Below, piece by piece: positions 1-10,455 of a stretch of DNA of 64,000 nucleotides. The stretch is from Azorinus chamasolen. Taxonomy: Eukaryota; Mollusca; Bivalvia; Cardiida; Solecurtidae. The DNA lies in contig OY755241.1 in assembly GCA_963576725.1 (NCBI GenBank), forward strand, positions 2,728,001 through 2,792,000. Reading direction: 5' to 3'. The translations under genes and the position numbers were made by a program. Below the pieces are notes generated by a model. The model worked only from the letters and a program-made list of their open reading frames with translations. It was not told where the DNA came from and did no database searches. The number at the start of each line of letters is the position of its first letter. Position 1 is the first letter of the stretch.

Positions 1-354
1 AATAAGGTCGGTATTAGAAAGCATGAACGTTCAATACACGAACGATAAATCAGCTACTTGACCCATAAGTAGATGGACCTCCTCTAAGACAGGTTTTACT
101 GCTGACAAAAGAGAGATCAGACCAGATACAAATTTAATTAACCATTTACCAGAGCTACATATAACTAAACTCGTCAATTCTCCACCAAACCCTTTGTTGT
201 GACTGCTTTGGGAATCATCTGTAACATGAATATTGATAGAGTAAATGATTAAGAAAACTGGAATGCCTAGCCATGGCAGAAACCGTAGAGTCAGATCTAT
301 ATCATTCCATTAGTCTACTCTGTTGGAAAAGGCGGGAAAATGTGTCTCTATCAA
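1..354. repeat. Decayed short-element fragments
   Basis: No gene seen. An F-type stem fragment (CCACCAAACCCT) lies near 182-195 and an A/B-type flank (GGCAGAAACCGTAGAGTCAGAT) near 275-297. The rest is AT-rich sequence with no recognised identity. Confidence 0.5.
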
Positions 355-593
355 TTAACGGTTCACTAATGTCCCCCTAGATTATTTTTTAAACCTAATC
401 TCTTGGAATAAATCTACCACAAAGGAGCATGAAGCATGAACTATAGAAAAGAAATTTAGAATTGTGTAGTTTTGAAACCATTGTGATAAATAGAGCATTT
501 GCTTTATAAAGCAAATGCTATATTTATCACAATGGTTTCAAACAATGACTTGTAGAGAGGTGTCAAAAGGTGCCAGTAGGGGAGAATGTGTTA
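355..593. mobile_element. Family C palindromic TTAA-type MITE
   Basis: A central hairpin at about 474-540 pairs GAAACCATTGTGATAAATAG with its inverse, with tip GCTTTATAAAGC. Decayed C-family flanks (AATCTACC, AAAGGAGCAT) surround it, and the outer ends fall at TTAA-like sites. There is no coding capacity. Confidence 0.65.
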
Positions 594-1204
594 AATGACT
601 CAACCATACGTAGAAACGTTTTTGACGCATTTGCAAGCATAGCAGACCAAGATCAGACGGCTCCCGTCCCATTACAGCCTGTTGTTTTTGTCTATATCAT
701 ATCTCAGACAATGCTTTAATAACAGCAAAGTATTCATTTGTTTATTCGGGATTTTACCGGGGTTGGTTTTACGCCACAGGCCAATCGATGCAACTCGTTT
801 GGGTACACCATACGGGATACAGAATAACTCGGAATTTCATAAGAATATAAACTGTTTGACATTCTAATTATGTCAGCACCGTCCGAAGCCTGAAATAGAA
901 TATAAATTCTGAAGGGAGGTGATCCCACGAAAGCAACATTGCAACACAAAAAGAGTAAAGTGCAGACTCGGTTTTATTCTGTTCATGAGCAGTAATTGAA
1001 AGTGCAACACTGCTCACGTCCCCTAGCACCGGCTTAAGCGGTATTAAATTTTCAGAACAAGAAATACTGAAACCCATGATCTCGAAGGATCAGAAGGTAT
1101 AACAACACTGAGAATGAAGATTATTTCTATCAACAAGTGGGTTCTTCTATGACGTAATTGTTTGAACAGCAAGAGGGAACGACTCCTATGTGCTATGATA
1201 GTTC
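594..1204. other. No gene; partial family A stem
   Basis: A one-sided A-type stem (AGACCAAGATCAGACGGCTC) lies at about 647-667, with part of the other arm after it. The rest to 1204 shows nothing recognisable; the short open frames here have no protein-like features. Confidence 0.4.
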
Positions 1205-1425
1205 ATTAAACCCTTTTCCTCATATAAACGCGTTTTCACGCATTCACGCATTTGGACGCTAGTCATTATCAGTCTTACAGCTACGATATCGCATCTAAGT
1301 AGACCCAGATCAGACGACTCCTATAGGAGCCGTCTGATCAGGGTCTGCTCTGTTTGCTTGAACCTTTACATTGTGCATGCCTGCAAAGACATCACTTGTT
1401 AGACACTTGATGGACAAAGAGAGTA
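1205..1425 (-). mobile_element. Family A/B MITE, reverse orientation
   Basis: It begins TTAAACCCTTTTCCTCATAT and carries the stem pair GTAGACCCAGATCAGACG / CGTCTGATCAGGGTCTGC around the tip GACTCCTATAGGAGCC. The order of the two non-identical arms shows reverse orientation. The far end is decayed. Confidence 0.7.
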
Positions 1426-1439
1426 TAGCAAAACGGTGA

Positions 1440-1758
1440 AAGTGGGATAAGGACGAGGTTGGGTACCCATAAACCAGGTTTACGTCCCCCAGTAGCCTTT
1501 TTTGGTTGCTGGCCGTTCCAAGGCGGCACTCCTGCTTTCAGCCTACGGTCAATTTTGTGGTTTAATATGCTTAATGTTTAATGTGTTTCGTCTTGATATG
1601 CGTCCTGTTATGTTTTGTCTTGTGGCTTTACCGTTTCTTGTTTGATGGTGTTTGGTGCGGTGTCATTTCGTGTGTGGCTCTCCCTGTTTGACTATTTTTC
1701 CATATTTGCATTCAAGATGTCTGCAAAACTTCTACTTGCATTTCGGGACGAGCAGGGA
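1440..1758 (+). repeat. Family P dispersed repeat (~320 bp)
   Basis: It contains GTTGGGTACC, CCCAGTAGCCTTT and GACCGTTCCA-like blocks followed by T-rich sequence. Related copies are at 4800-4985 (reverse), 8790-8960, 11700-12045 and more weakly 14945-15075. No hairpin and no coding capacity. The class of element is unknown. Confidence 0.55.
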
Positions 1759-2069
1759 AACGACACTGTTGCTAGAAAAGAAATGAATCCGCTTGAAGTG
1801 TCTCTGTGAGACCAGATTGGCCAGTCATGCGAACTCCCTCTATAACTTTAAAGCCGCCTACACTACTGTAGTATGTGTACTCAATGTGCGAGAAGGAGAC
1901 GCCAATGTGCGCAGTTATAGATGTAGCATCCTTGGGTTAGACTTTAAAAATATCGTCTCCATGGTAGTTGTGGAATTCGTGCTTAAGGGTATAAAAAAAA
2001 CTTAGTTTAGGCAGTCAGAGAGAGCCGGGTTCTTATAGCAACCTTCCGAGTCGAGCAAACGACGCTGTG

Positions 2070-2553
2070 TCGATGAGGATGAGCTGTACTACAAAGCAGT
2101 GACCATGGCCGAAACGCAGAAAGGGCTCCTTCAAAGCCAAGAATAGCTCACAACCACCGCTACCGTGGCAAAGTTCCCACAGATTCTGTATCGGAATACT
2201 GGAAACGGGCAATATAATATCCGTTCTTTTACCATCTGGTTGTAGAAATGGAAGACCGCATTGTAATGGCCAAAGATAGATTCAAAGCACAGTGCATTGT
2301 ATCTGATATCAGGCCTTGTTCATTGAAAGCTTCAGACGCGAAGTTGGCCACTGGAGAGTAAGGTGGTGTTCGGAAGAAACATCCCCTTCTCACCTCAGTA
2401 CGGCATTAACAGACACAAACAAACCTCTGGGCAGACATTTTCACGTGACTGGTGCTTATCACTATGCCAGTCTCAACATTCTCAACTGAGAGGCAGTTCA
2501 GTAACATAAGAAGGGTGAAGCTGCTATGTCCGCTGAACGTCAGTTTGAACTAG
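2070..2553 (+). pseudogene. hAT-type transposase remnant, left copy
   Basis: Broken reading frames in this stretch resemble the C-terminal half of hAT transposases of the P52rIPK/ZMYM type. In order they read SEYWKRAI, FYHLVVEMEDR, MAKDRFKAQC, then GHWRVRW, LSTALTDTNK and finally the dimerisation-domain block around QFSNIRRVKL. In-frame stops occur near 2143 and 2218, and an extra base near 2480 shifts the frame inside the dimerisation block relative to the right-arm copy. The catalytic core cannot be traced. In living elements this protein cuts and joins DNA in the nucleus; this copy cannot. The family call rests on motif similarity seen by eye. Confidence 0.65.
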
Positions 2554-2884
2554 CAATGTTTTATGTTACATACATAATGGACATTGCCACTGACAATGAT
2601 TTCATACATGGCAAAAAGGACTGATAATAGACTTTTTTTTTAGACAAATTGATTATCATGAACATGATCGATGCTCTTATTTGTTTGATATTAAGCCTTA
2701 CTTCAGAAACACACTCTGCCGAGTAAAGGGTTTATATTTTGAATTTCCGTACTAAATCTAGCTCCTCAGAACGCCCAGAATACACCAATATTTCCCAAAT
2801 TTTCGGGAGAGGGTTGGCGGGCACAATTATGAATCAACATGAATAGAGGGCAAGCTACGTCCCTGTCATCTACATGATTTAAAA

Positions 2885-3066
2885 TTTATAATGAACTATG
2901 AAAGGTGGAACATTGCAGCCATTTTAGAAAGTAAAGAAACAGATCTATCAAATTCCGTTGGCAAAAAAAGCAGACCCTTGTCAGACGGCTACAGTTGTAG
3001 CCGTCTGATCTTGGTCTACCCTGTTTGAAAATGCGTGAAAACACGTTAATATGAAGGATTAAACAT
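2885..3066 (+). mobile_element. Family A MITE inside the left arm
   Basis: It shows GGTGGAACATTG, AGCCATTTTAGAAAGTAAAG and the stem GCAGACCCTTGTCAGACGG with its inverse. The same element is in the right arm at about 9165-9345, so it predates the inverted duplication. Confidence 0.8.
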
Positions 3067-3240
3067 ATACAATGGCGATCGATAAAATCAGTAGATAGTC
3101 GGTTGTGGGTCGAGCGCCACCTATATATTGAATTTGAAACTACAAAAGGTCCCCGATTTACTTAAGCTGCTTGAACACATTTTCGACGTTTGTTATGATA
3201 TATGCACAGTGCATCTTGCCTGAAAGCCCGTTATTTATTT

Positions 3241-4788
3241 TTAGCTCACCAGAGCACAAAGTGCTCAAGGTGAGCTATTGTGATACCCCTGTGTCCGGCG
3301 TCCGTCGTCCGTCTGTCCGTCTGTCTGTCCGTCAACAATTTCAAATGACTTCTTCTCTGAAACCGACTGCCCAATTGTAACCAAACTTGGTCAAATACAT
3401 ACTGTGGGTGGATGCTTTAAAAGTTGTTAAAAGATAGTGGGTGGGGCCATCGGTCTTTTGCCATGGCAACCGTACACAATATCTAGAAAAATCTTCTTCT
3501 CCAGAACGACTTGTCCGATTTGAATATAGTTTTCACCAAAATGTTTCTCAGTTGATAGACTTCAAAAGTTGTTATAAGAAATTTGATCCGGCCAAAAACA
3601 TGGCCGCCAGAGGGCGTGGTCATGTTTTCCATATATGGTAATATGGAATTTTCATAGGAAAATCTTTAAAAATCTTCTTCTCTGAAACTGTAAAGCCTAG
3701 ACCTTTGATATTTGGTATGTAGCATGATCTTATAGTCCTCTACAAATATGTTCAAATTATGACCCCCGGGCCAAAAATGGCCCCGCCCAAGGGCTTATCA
3801 GTTTTTCATAGGAAAATCTTTAAAAATCTTCTTCTCTGAAACTGTAAGGCCTAGACCTTTGGTATTTGGTATGTAGCATGATCTTATGATCCTCTACAAA
3901 TATTTTTCAAATTATGAACCCCGGGCCAAAAAATGGCCCCGCCCAAGGGCTTATCAGTTTTTCATTGGAAAATCTTTATAAATCTTCTTCTCTCAAACTG
4001 TAAGGCCTAGACCTTTGATATTTGGTATGTAGCATGATCTAATGGTCCTCTACAAAAGTGGTTCAAATTATGACCACCGGGCCAAAAATGGCCCCGCCCA
4101 AGGGCTTATTACTTTTTCATAGGAAAATCTTTAAAAATCTTCTTCTCTGAAACTGTAAGGCCTAGACCTTTGATATTTGGTATGTAGCATGATCTTATGG
4201 TTCTCTACAAATATTGTTCAAATTATGACCCCCGGGCCAAAAATGGCCCCGCCCAAGGGCTTATTAGTTTTTCATAGGAAAATATTTAAAAATCTTCTTC
4301 TCTGAAACTGTAAGGCCTAGACCTTTGATATTTGGTATGTAGCATGATCTTATGGTCCTCTACAAATATTGTTCAAATTATGACCCCGGGCCAAAAATGC
4401 CCCCCCCCCCCCCCCGGGCTTATCAGTTTTTCATTGGAAACTCTTTAAAAATCTACTGAAACTGTAAGGCCTAGACCATTGATATTTTGTATGACTAACA
4501 TGATCTAATGTAGCTGTGGCTTGTGGTCCTCTGCCAAGAATGTTTAACTTACGACCCTGACCACTGGGCGAAACTTGGCCCTGCCTCAGGGCTTATCAGT
4601 TTTTCATGGGAAAAATATGAAGTATTATTTTTCTCTGAAACCATAAGGCTTAGACTTTTAATTAATGGCATACTGCTTTGCCTTGTGGTTCTCTACCAAG
4701 GTTGTCCACATGATTTCTTGTGGTCAAAAATGGCCCCGCCCCTGGGGTTATCTCAGGTGAGCGCTTCAGGGCCTCATGGCCCTCTTGT
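3241..4788 (-). mobile_element. Family K tandem-core element, reverse orientation
   Basis: It begins TTAGCTCACC and ends GCCCTCTTGTT, the reverse of the K ends ACAAGAGGGCC...GTGAGCTAAAA. A CCGTC/TGTC-rich block lies at 3300-3335. Inside are about six diverged copies of a ~165 bp unit containing CTAGACCTTTGATATTTGG and GGCCCCGCCC. A 16-C run is at 4400-4415. Frames such as 4523-4876 arise only from the repeat. Compared with the right arm, it is a clean insertion with no obvious target duplication beyond possibly TT. Confidence 0.8.
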
Positions 4789-4799
4789 TCCAACACAAT

Positions 4800-4985
4800 C
4801 ACGTGCACTTTCATGTGGAAGCTATATTTGTGTGTGTGAGTATATAATTATCGCACTGAAATACGTAAAGCATTAGCATATAAAAACAGAGCAGTAAGAG
4901 TACCTCATTGGAACGGTCAGTAGACAAATAAAGGCTACTGGAGGCTTAAACAAGGTTTGTTGGTACCCAACCCCACGCTAATCCC
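4800..4985 (-). repeat. Family P repeat, reverse orientation
   Basis: It contains GGAACGGTCAGTAGACAAAT and GGCTACTGGAGGC, the inverse of the P blocks at 1490-1530. The outer portion belongs to the inverted-duplication arm. Confidence 0.6.
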
Positions 4986-5119
4986 AGCTTCACCAAGTGA
5001 AAATGTAAAGCAACACCCGTCCCTCTAGAAAACTTGAGTAACGATGCCAAGACAAGACAATATTTATGAAATACGAATAATAATACGAAAACAATACGAA
5101 TTTGTGAATAAACATAGGT

Positions 5120-5262
5120 GTCTTTATATTGCTTAATGCTGGATGAAAGTAACACAGAAGCTTTCTGTACAGCATTCATCCTGCATCAAGCCACCACATA
5201 TCTTTAAGAACAAGAATAATACCTCGTTTTTCGGTGGTCGCTTTTGAGGGGTTTACTGTAAT
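5120..5262. mobile_element. TA-type (H/I-like) palindromic element
   Basis: A hairpin around AAGCTTTCTG with AATGC...GCATT arms is followed by GGTGGTCGCTTTTGAGGGG and TTTACTGTA, the inverted CAGTAAA-type end. It lies in an interruption of the left arm. Confidence 0.55.
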
Positions 5263-5364
5263 TCTGAATTATCAACACAATCCAGTGATAAATGTGTTTA
5301 ATTTGAGCCGTTGCAAACTGTTACAAACAGTACTTTTCCTCTAAACTAAAATTTTAGTAATAAT

Positions 5365-5640
5365 CAGAACGCTAAGACAGGTGGCAGCTTAATGCAGGGT
5401 GAAAGTCATGCAGAAAGCTCCTCTGTGTGACTTTCAACCTGCATTAAGCTGCCACCTGTGTAGTAAAACCCCTGTAAACCGGAGTTCTAGTAAAGAAGAA
5501 GTTAGATACTGTCTTGCAGGTGGCTGCTTAATGCAGGGTGAAAGTCACATAGACAGCTCTTATGGGAGCTGTTTGCACGACTTTTACCCTGCATTAAGCT
5601 ACTACATGTCTCCAAGACCGATATTTATACTAAATTTAAC
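5365..5640. mobile_element. Two adjacent H/I-type hairpins
   Basis: Hairpin one (about 5380-5456) pairs CAGGTGGCAGCTTAATGCAGG with its inverse. Hairpin two (about 5517-5610) pairs GTGGCTGCTTAATGCAGGGT with its inverse, with tip AGCTCTTATGGGAGCT. Between them, AGTAAAACCCCTGTAAACC marks an element end. The open frame 5399-5692 is incidental. Confidence 0.65.
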
Positions 5641-5643
5641 GTG

Positions 5644-6006
5644 CGGTTTAGAGGGGTTTTACTATATACCCCTCCTTACTCGTCCGGTTTAGAGGGGTTT
5701 TACTATATACCCCTCCTTACTCGTCCGGTTTAGAGGGGTTTTACTATATACCCCTCCTTACTCGTCCGGTTTAGAGGGGTTTTACTATATACCCCTCCTT
5801 ACTCGTGCGGTTTAGAGGGGTTTTACTATATACCCCTCCTTACTCGTCCGGTTTAGAGGGGTTTTACTATATACCCCTCCTTACTCGTCCGGTTTAGAGG
5901 GGTTTTACTATATACCCCTCCTTACTCGTCCGGTTTAGAGGGGTTTTACTATATACCCCTCCTTACTCGTGCGGTTTAGAGGGGTTTTACTATATACCCT
6001 CCTTAC
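5644..6006 (+). repeat. Tandem array, 41 bp unit, about nine copies
   Basis: The unit CGGTTTAGAGGGGTTTTACT... recurs at 5644, 5685, 5726, 5767, 5808, 5849, 5890, 5931 and 5972. Copies are nearly identical, with GTG/GTC variation. GGTTTAGAGGGGTTTTACTA is the inverted end of a TA-type element, so the array is a multiplied transposon terminus. There are no spacers, so it is not a CRISPR array. Confidence 0.95.
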
Positions 6007-6015
6007 TGTGGTCCT

Positions 6016-6231
6016 TAACCGTTTACTCCATGGATATTCATGTAACAAATAATAATATCATGAATATTAAGTAGATTAGTTGTTTAAATAGCATATCTAG
6101 GCACATGAATTTTTGGCCATGGCAAAAGCTGTAGAATCATATTTTTATTATATCATCAGAAAACAGAGCAGACCGTGATGTGGGTCTTCTCAGTTTGCAA
6201 AGGCGTCGAAATGGAGTAAAGAGCTAATTTA
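6016..6231 (+). mobile_element. Family B MITE
   Basis: Starts TAACCGTTTACTCCATGGAT, has ATTCATGTAACAAATAATAA and the stem AAACAGAGCAGACCGTGAT with a shortened right arm, and ends GGAGTAAAGAGCTAA. Confidence 0.7.
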
Positions 6232-6533
6232 GTGTTATATTTAGCCCTTCTTCTACTGAAAATGGAATGTTTACTCAAAGTATTATCTACTGAAACTTTT
6301 ACCGACTTCCAACTCGTTACTAATGACAACGAGTCAACCAATAGCTGTTTACAAATGTCAAACAGACCGTGTTCAGCATAAAAAGGGTTTAGTGTGAAAA
6401 AATGAAGGTAGATCTACATCGTCAATAATTGTGCGGTTCACTGATGAATCTCTGTGCCTGTTATCAGCTATATTATACATGATACAATTCTATTTATGAT
6501 ACGTTCCCATTCCGGCATGCTCATCTGGCGCAT
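6232..6533. other. No gene seen
   Basis: AT-rich sequence with an AAACAGACCGTGTTCAGCAT patch (6359-6378) that may be a decayed stem. Nothing else recognised. Confidence 0.35.
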
Positions 6534-6734
6534 TAACCCATTTGCTCCCACGATCCCATATATATGAGACATAGGCATAATGCGGCGTCTGATCAGGGTT
6601 ACACTGTTTGTTGATAGGAATTTCAATATAAAACAAAACGAAATTGAAAATTTAGGCCAGGCCTCCGTTACATAAAACATGGACTAATCCAATATATAAA
6701 CATAGAAGAATCCACTGGGCGCACATGGGTTAAT
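6534..6734. mobile_element. Family M TTAA-type MITE (single copy)
   Basis: It starts TTAACCCATTTGCTCCCACG and ends TGGGCGCACATGGGTTAA, giving inverted ends with TTAA. Inside, GCGTCTGATCAGGGTTACAC relates it to the A/B stem. Confidence 0.65.
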
Positions 6735-6833
6735 CAAACATTTACTTGATGAATAGTGATGTAAGAAATAATGATGTCAATTCAGGGTGACCATAACTTT
6801 GAGAAAAAAAATCCTTAGATTTCAATTTTTTTC

Positions 6834-7009
6834 AATCGAAGCGCGCGATTCTGAATATTTGTCTGTTTTTGCGACTCGCGCGCTTTGATTAACCCTTTAT
6901 TCCATAGATACTCATTTCAACACATTTAATCTATTCCTCCACTCAAGAAAGTAGTTACACTTTAGTCATGAATATGTACCATAAGAAATATCTATGGAGT
7001 AAGGGTTAA
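6834..7009. mobile_element. GCGCGC inverted repeat and small TTAA element
   Basis: 6834-6892 pairs AATCGAAGCGCGCGA with CGCGCGCTTTGATT around an AT-rich loop. It abuts 6891-7009, which begins TTAACCCTTTATTCCATAG and ends CTATGGAGTAAGGGTTAA: a 119 bp TTAA element with a unique interior and no A/B stem. Confidence 0.7.
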
Positions 7010-7127
7010 ATATATGGAACATAATTCAAATTGACTATGAAAAAACAACACTAATACACATGTTTAAAAGTTTTTGTACTTTATTTGTTCAACAAATAGG
7101 CTACAACTGAATATTTATTTATGGTAT

Positions 7128-7432
7128 TGATTACAGGTTGCAGCTCAAGGCAAGATGAAAGTAAATCAGAAAGCTTTCTGCTTTACTTACATCTGTCTTT
7201 AAGCAGTAACCTGCAGTAACCAAAGTTTGATGCAGGTTATTTGCACTGATGGCTATGAAGGAAAATTACAGCATTGAAAGTGTCAAATTTATAAAAAGTA
7301 CTACATCTTAGTATCTCATTATGTAGCTACATTTAATAATTAAAAGAATACAGGTTGCAGCTAAAAGCAATATGAAAGTAAAGCAGAAAGTTTTGTGCTT
7401 TGCTTACATCTTCCTTTAAGCAGTAACCTGCT
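7128..7432. mobile_element. Two tandem hairpin elements, I-like
   Basis: 7138-7210 pairs CAGGTTGCAGCTCAAGGCA with TTAAGCAGTAACCTG around AGAAAGCTTTCTGC. 7351-7432 repeats the same design with more decay. They belong with the H/I families by stem sequence. Confidence 0.65.
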
Positions 7433-8084
7433 AACTAAAGCTAAAGCTCATTTAACTATGAATGCATTCTTCATTTATTCATAATTTTGACCTTATTTTA
7501 AATATGCTTTAACTTCTATTTTTATTTGCAGATTGTAACTTTAAATTTGAAAATGTAAAGATCTTGCTTTGAATTTATATTCTGATTGAGTGTTTCTTCT
7601 TCAAATTATCTAAAAGTTGGTTTATAACCCAATTATGTTAACATGTGTGGTTTGTCCGCCTTGACACATTTGGCAGTGGGTTCTGGGTCTACGCTGTTTG
7701 AAAATACATGAAAACAGTTTATATTAGAGAAAGGGTTACATCTTTGAATGCTTAAATTTTAAGATGGAATGACCCGTCATTGTTTAACTGTAGATCCCAT
7801 TCATTATATAATAAGACTTAAATTTGCTATATGATTTTGAATAATAAACAGTGAAGACCCTGTCAGAGGGTTGTTTTTTTAGCTATATATATTGTCTGGG
7901 TCTACATTTTGCAAATGTCAGTACTTTTATTCCCAGCATTCAAAGATTTTAACAATACAAACTATTTGTTTTGAATACTGAAAATGAATTGTGTTAGACA
8001 GTTGGAGTCATGAATATTAATTAGATTATAATGGAATATGAACACACGCCTGTTTGATCATGGTTGATACAGTAGGGTCAGATC
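7433..8084. other. No gene; partial family A end
   Basis: 7675-7740 carries a right half of family A (GGGTCTACGCTGTTTGAAAAT... AGAAAGGGTTA). The remainder is AT-rich with no recognised feature. Confidence 0.45.
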
Positions 8085-8300
8085 TATATTAATTCAGAGC
8101 GCCAGATAAGATACGTAAACTAAAAAAATCAAGAATAACTCCTTTATGTCTCCACCAAACCCTATACTGTGACGACTTTCTTCGAGACGATTCTAAAGAG
8201 TGGTCACAGTATAGTATAGGGTTTGGTGGAGAAATGACGATTTGAGTACATGTATTTGGGTAAATACCTTTATCGATAGCTGTGTATATTATTTCATTGA
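8085..8300. mobile_element. Family F palindromic element
   Basis: GAATAACTCCTTTATGTCTC flanks the hairpin CCACCAAACCCTATACTGTG (8151-8170) and its inverse, with GACGA-type tip sequence. About 200 bp. Other copies are at 35670-35880, 48060-48245 and 53095-53230. Confidence 0.75.
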
Positions 8301-8470
8301 CAAAGAGAACAGCCCTTATCTGACGGCTCCTATGCAAATCTATTTTAGGTAAAGTTTTAACTTTTCCTTCATATAAACGCCTTTTAATTCCTTTCCAAGC
8401 AGAGAAGAATCGGATCAGACGGCTCCTGTAGGATCTGGCTCTACCCTGCAAAGGCGTGGAATTGCATTTG
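8301..8470 (-). mobile_element. Decayed family A halves
   Basis: TCTGACGGCTCC at about 8317-8328 and CGGATCAGACGGCTCCTGTAGGATCTGG at 8410-8437 are A-type stem parts. ACTTTTCCTTCATATAAACG (8359-8378) is the reversed outer flank. Confidence 0.5.
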
Positions 8471-8587
8471 TATGAATAAAATGTGATAGCTTATTGCAGG
8501 AGGACAGAAATAAAGAAAACTGCACAAGAACTTACTGCAATGCGCATGCCCTGCATTAACTAACAAACTGATTTTAATCTTCATGTG

Positions 8588-8700
8588 TATAACCCTTTCC
8601 TTCATATAAACGCCTTTTCACACATTTACAAACAGAAAAAATCCAGATCAGACGGCTCCTATAGGAGCCGTCTGATCAGGATATGCTCTGTTTGCTTTTG
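8588..8700 (-). mobile_element. Family A MITE, reverse, outer half
   Basis: AACCCTTTCCTTCATATAAACG is followed by the stem ATCCAGATCAGACGGCTCC / GGAGCCGTCTGATCAGGATA around CTCCTATAGGAG. Its other half is absent where the right duplication arm begins. Confidence 0.7.
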
Positions 8701-8710
8701 AAACTAGTTA

Positions 8711-10455
8711 TAGTTTAGAGGAAAAGTACTGTTTGTAACAGTTTGTAACGGCTCAAATTAAACACATTATCACTGGATTGTTTAAGCCTCCAGTAGCCTT
8801 TATTTGTCTACTGACCGTTCCAATGCGGTACTCTTACTTTTACCACATGGTCTGCTTTGTTTTTTATATGCTAATGCTTTACGTATTTCAGTGCGATAAT
8901 TATATACCCACACACCCACACACAAATATAGCTTCCACATGCAAGTGCACGTGATTGTGTTTATGATGTATTGGAAAAATAAATAACGGGCTTTCAGGCA
9001 AGATGCACTGTGCATATATCATAACAAACGTCGAAAATCTGTTCAAGCAGTTGAAGTAAATGGGGGACCTTTTGTAGTTTCAAATTCAATATATATGTGG
9101 CGCTCGACCCACAACCGACTATCTACTGATTTTATCGATCGCCATTGCATATGTTTAATCCTTCATATTAACGTGTTTTCACGCATTTTCAAACAGGGTA
9201 GACCAAGATCAGACGGCTACAACTGTACATAGCCGTCTGACAAGGGTCTGCTCTTTTTGCCAACGGAATTTGATAGATCTGTTTCTTTACTTTCTAAAAT
9301 GGCTGCAATGTTCCACCTTTCATAGTTCATTATAAATTTTAAATCATGTAGATGACAGGGACGTAGCTTGCCCTCTATTCATGTTGATTCATAATTGTGC
9401 CCGCCAACCCTCTCCCGAAAATTTGGAAAATATTGGTGTATTCTGGGCGTTCTGAGGAGCTACATTTAGTACGGAAATTCAAAATATAAACCCTTTACTC
9501 GGCAGAGTGTGTTTCTGAGTAAGGCTTAATATCAAACAAATAAGAGCATCGATCATGTTCATGATAATCAATTTGTCTAAAAAAGTCTATTATCAGTCCT
9601 TTTTGCCATGTATGAAATCATTGTCAGTGGCAATGTCCATTATGTATGTAACATAAAACATTGCTAGTTCAAACTGACGTTCAGCGGACATAGCAGCTTC
9701 ACCCGTCTTATGTTACTGAACTGTCTCTCAGCTGAGAATGTGAGACTGGCATAGTGATAAGCACCAGTCACGTGAAAATGTCTGCCCAGAGCTTTGTTTG
9801 TGTCTGTTAATGCCGTACTGAGGTGAGAAGGGGATGTTTCTTCCGAACACCACCTTACTCTCCAGTGGCCAACTTCGCGTCTTAAGCTTTCAATGAACAA
9901 GACCTGATATCAGATACAATGCACTGTGCTTTGAATCTATCTTTGGCGATTACAATGCGGTCTTCCATTTCTACAACCAGATGGTAAAAGAACGGATATT
10001 ATATTGCCCGTTTCCAGTATTCCGATACAGAATCTGTGGGAACTTTGCCACGGTAGCGGTGGTTGTGAGCTATTCTTGGCTTGAAGGAGCCCTTTCTGCG
10101 TTTCGGCCATGGTCACTGCTTTGTAGTACAGCTCATCCTCATCGACACAGTGTCGTTTGCTCGACTCGGAAGGTTGCTATAAGAACCCGGCTCTCTCTGA
10201 CTGCCTAAACTAAGTTGATTTTATACCATTAAGCACGAATTCCACAACTACCATGGAGACGATATTTTTAAAGTCTACCCAAGGATGCTACATCTATAAC
10301 TGCGCACATTGGCGTCTCTTCTCGCACATTGAGTACACTTACTACAGTGGTGTAGGCGGCTTTAAAGTTATAGAGGGAGTTCGCATGACTGGCCAATCTG
10401 GTCTCACAGAGGACTCTTCAAGCGGATTCATTTCTTCTCTAGCAACAGTGTCGTT
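8711..10455 (-). repeat. Right arm of the very large inverted duplication
   Basis: This 1.75 kb stretch is the reverse complement of the left arm (1759-5349) without the K element and the 4953-5274 insertion. It contains a P repeat part, an A element and the hAT remnant. At 8956-8990 it keeps the uninterrupted target sequence of the left-arm K insertion. Confidence 0.9.
9669..10143 (-). pseudogene. hAT-type transposase remnant, right copy
   Basis: This is the mirror copy of the left-arm remnant and is slightly better preserved. One open frame (9664-9900) reads GHWRVRWCSEETSPSHLSTA, then TDTNKALGRHFHVTG, then SAERQFSNIRRVKLL. This matches the order seen at the C-terminus of hAT transposases, where SAER.FS..RR.K sits in the dimerisation domain. 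The upstream part (DELYYKAVTMA, SEYWKRAI) is interrupted by stops shared with the left copy, so the element was already dead before duplication. No full-length protein is possible. Confidence 0.65.

Larger units (their letters stand above)
1759..5349 (+). repeat. Left arm of a very large inverted duplication
   Basis: Reading 1759 onward matches the reverse complement of 10455 downward with high identity; examples are the blocks GACACTGTTGCTAGA, AAAGCCGCCTACACTACTG and GCGCCACCTATATATTG. The match runs inward to TACTTTTCCTCTAAACT at about 5349. Two later insertions break the left arm: the K element at 3241-4788 and sequence at 4953-5274. A shared nested family A element shows that the duplication came after that insertion. 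Confidence 0.9.

Noticed and set aside
913..925. GGAGGTGATCC-like motif resembling the end of bacterial 16S rRNA (anti-Shine-Dalgarno complement)
   Set aside because: It is isolated, with no rRNA around it; chance match.
4523..4876. 117-codon gene
   Set aside because: It lies in the degenerate core and end of a K element and continues into a P repeat.
5644..6006. CRISPR-like direct repeats
   Set aside because: Repeats are contiguous without spacers and match a transposon end in an animal genome.
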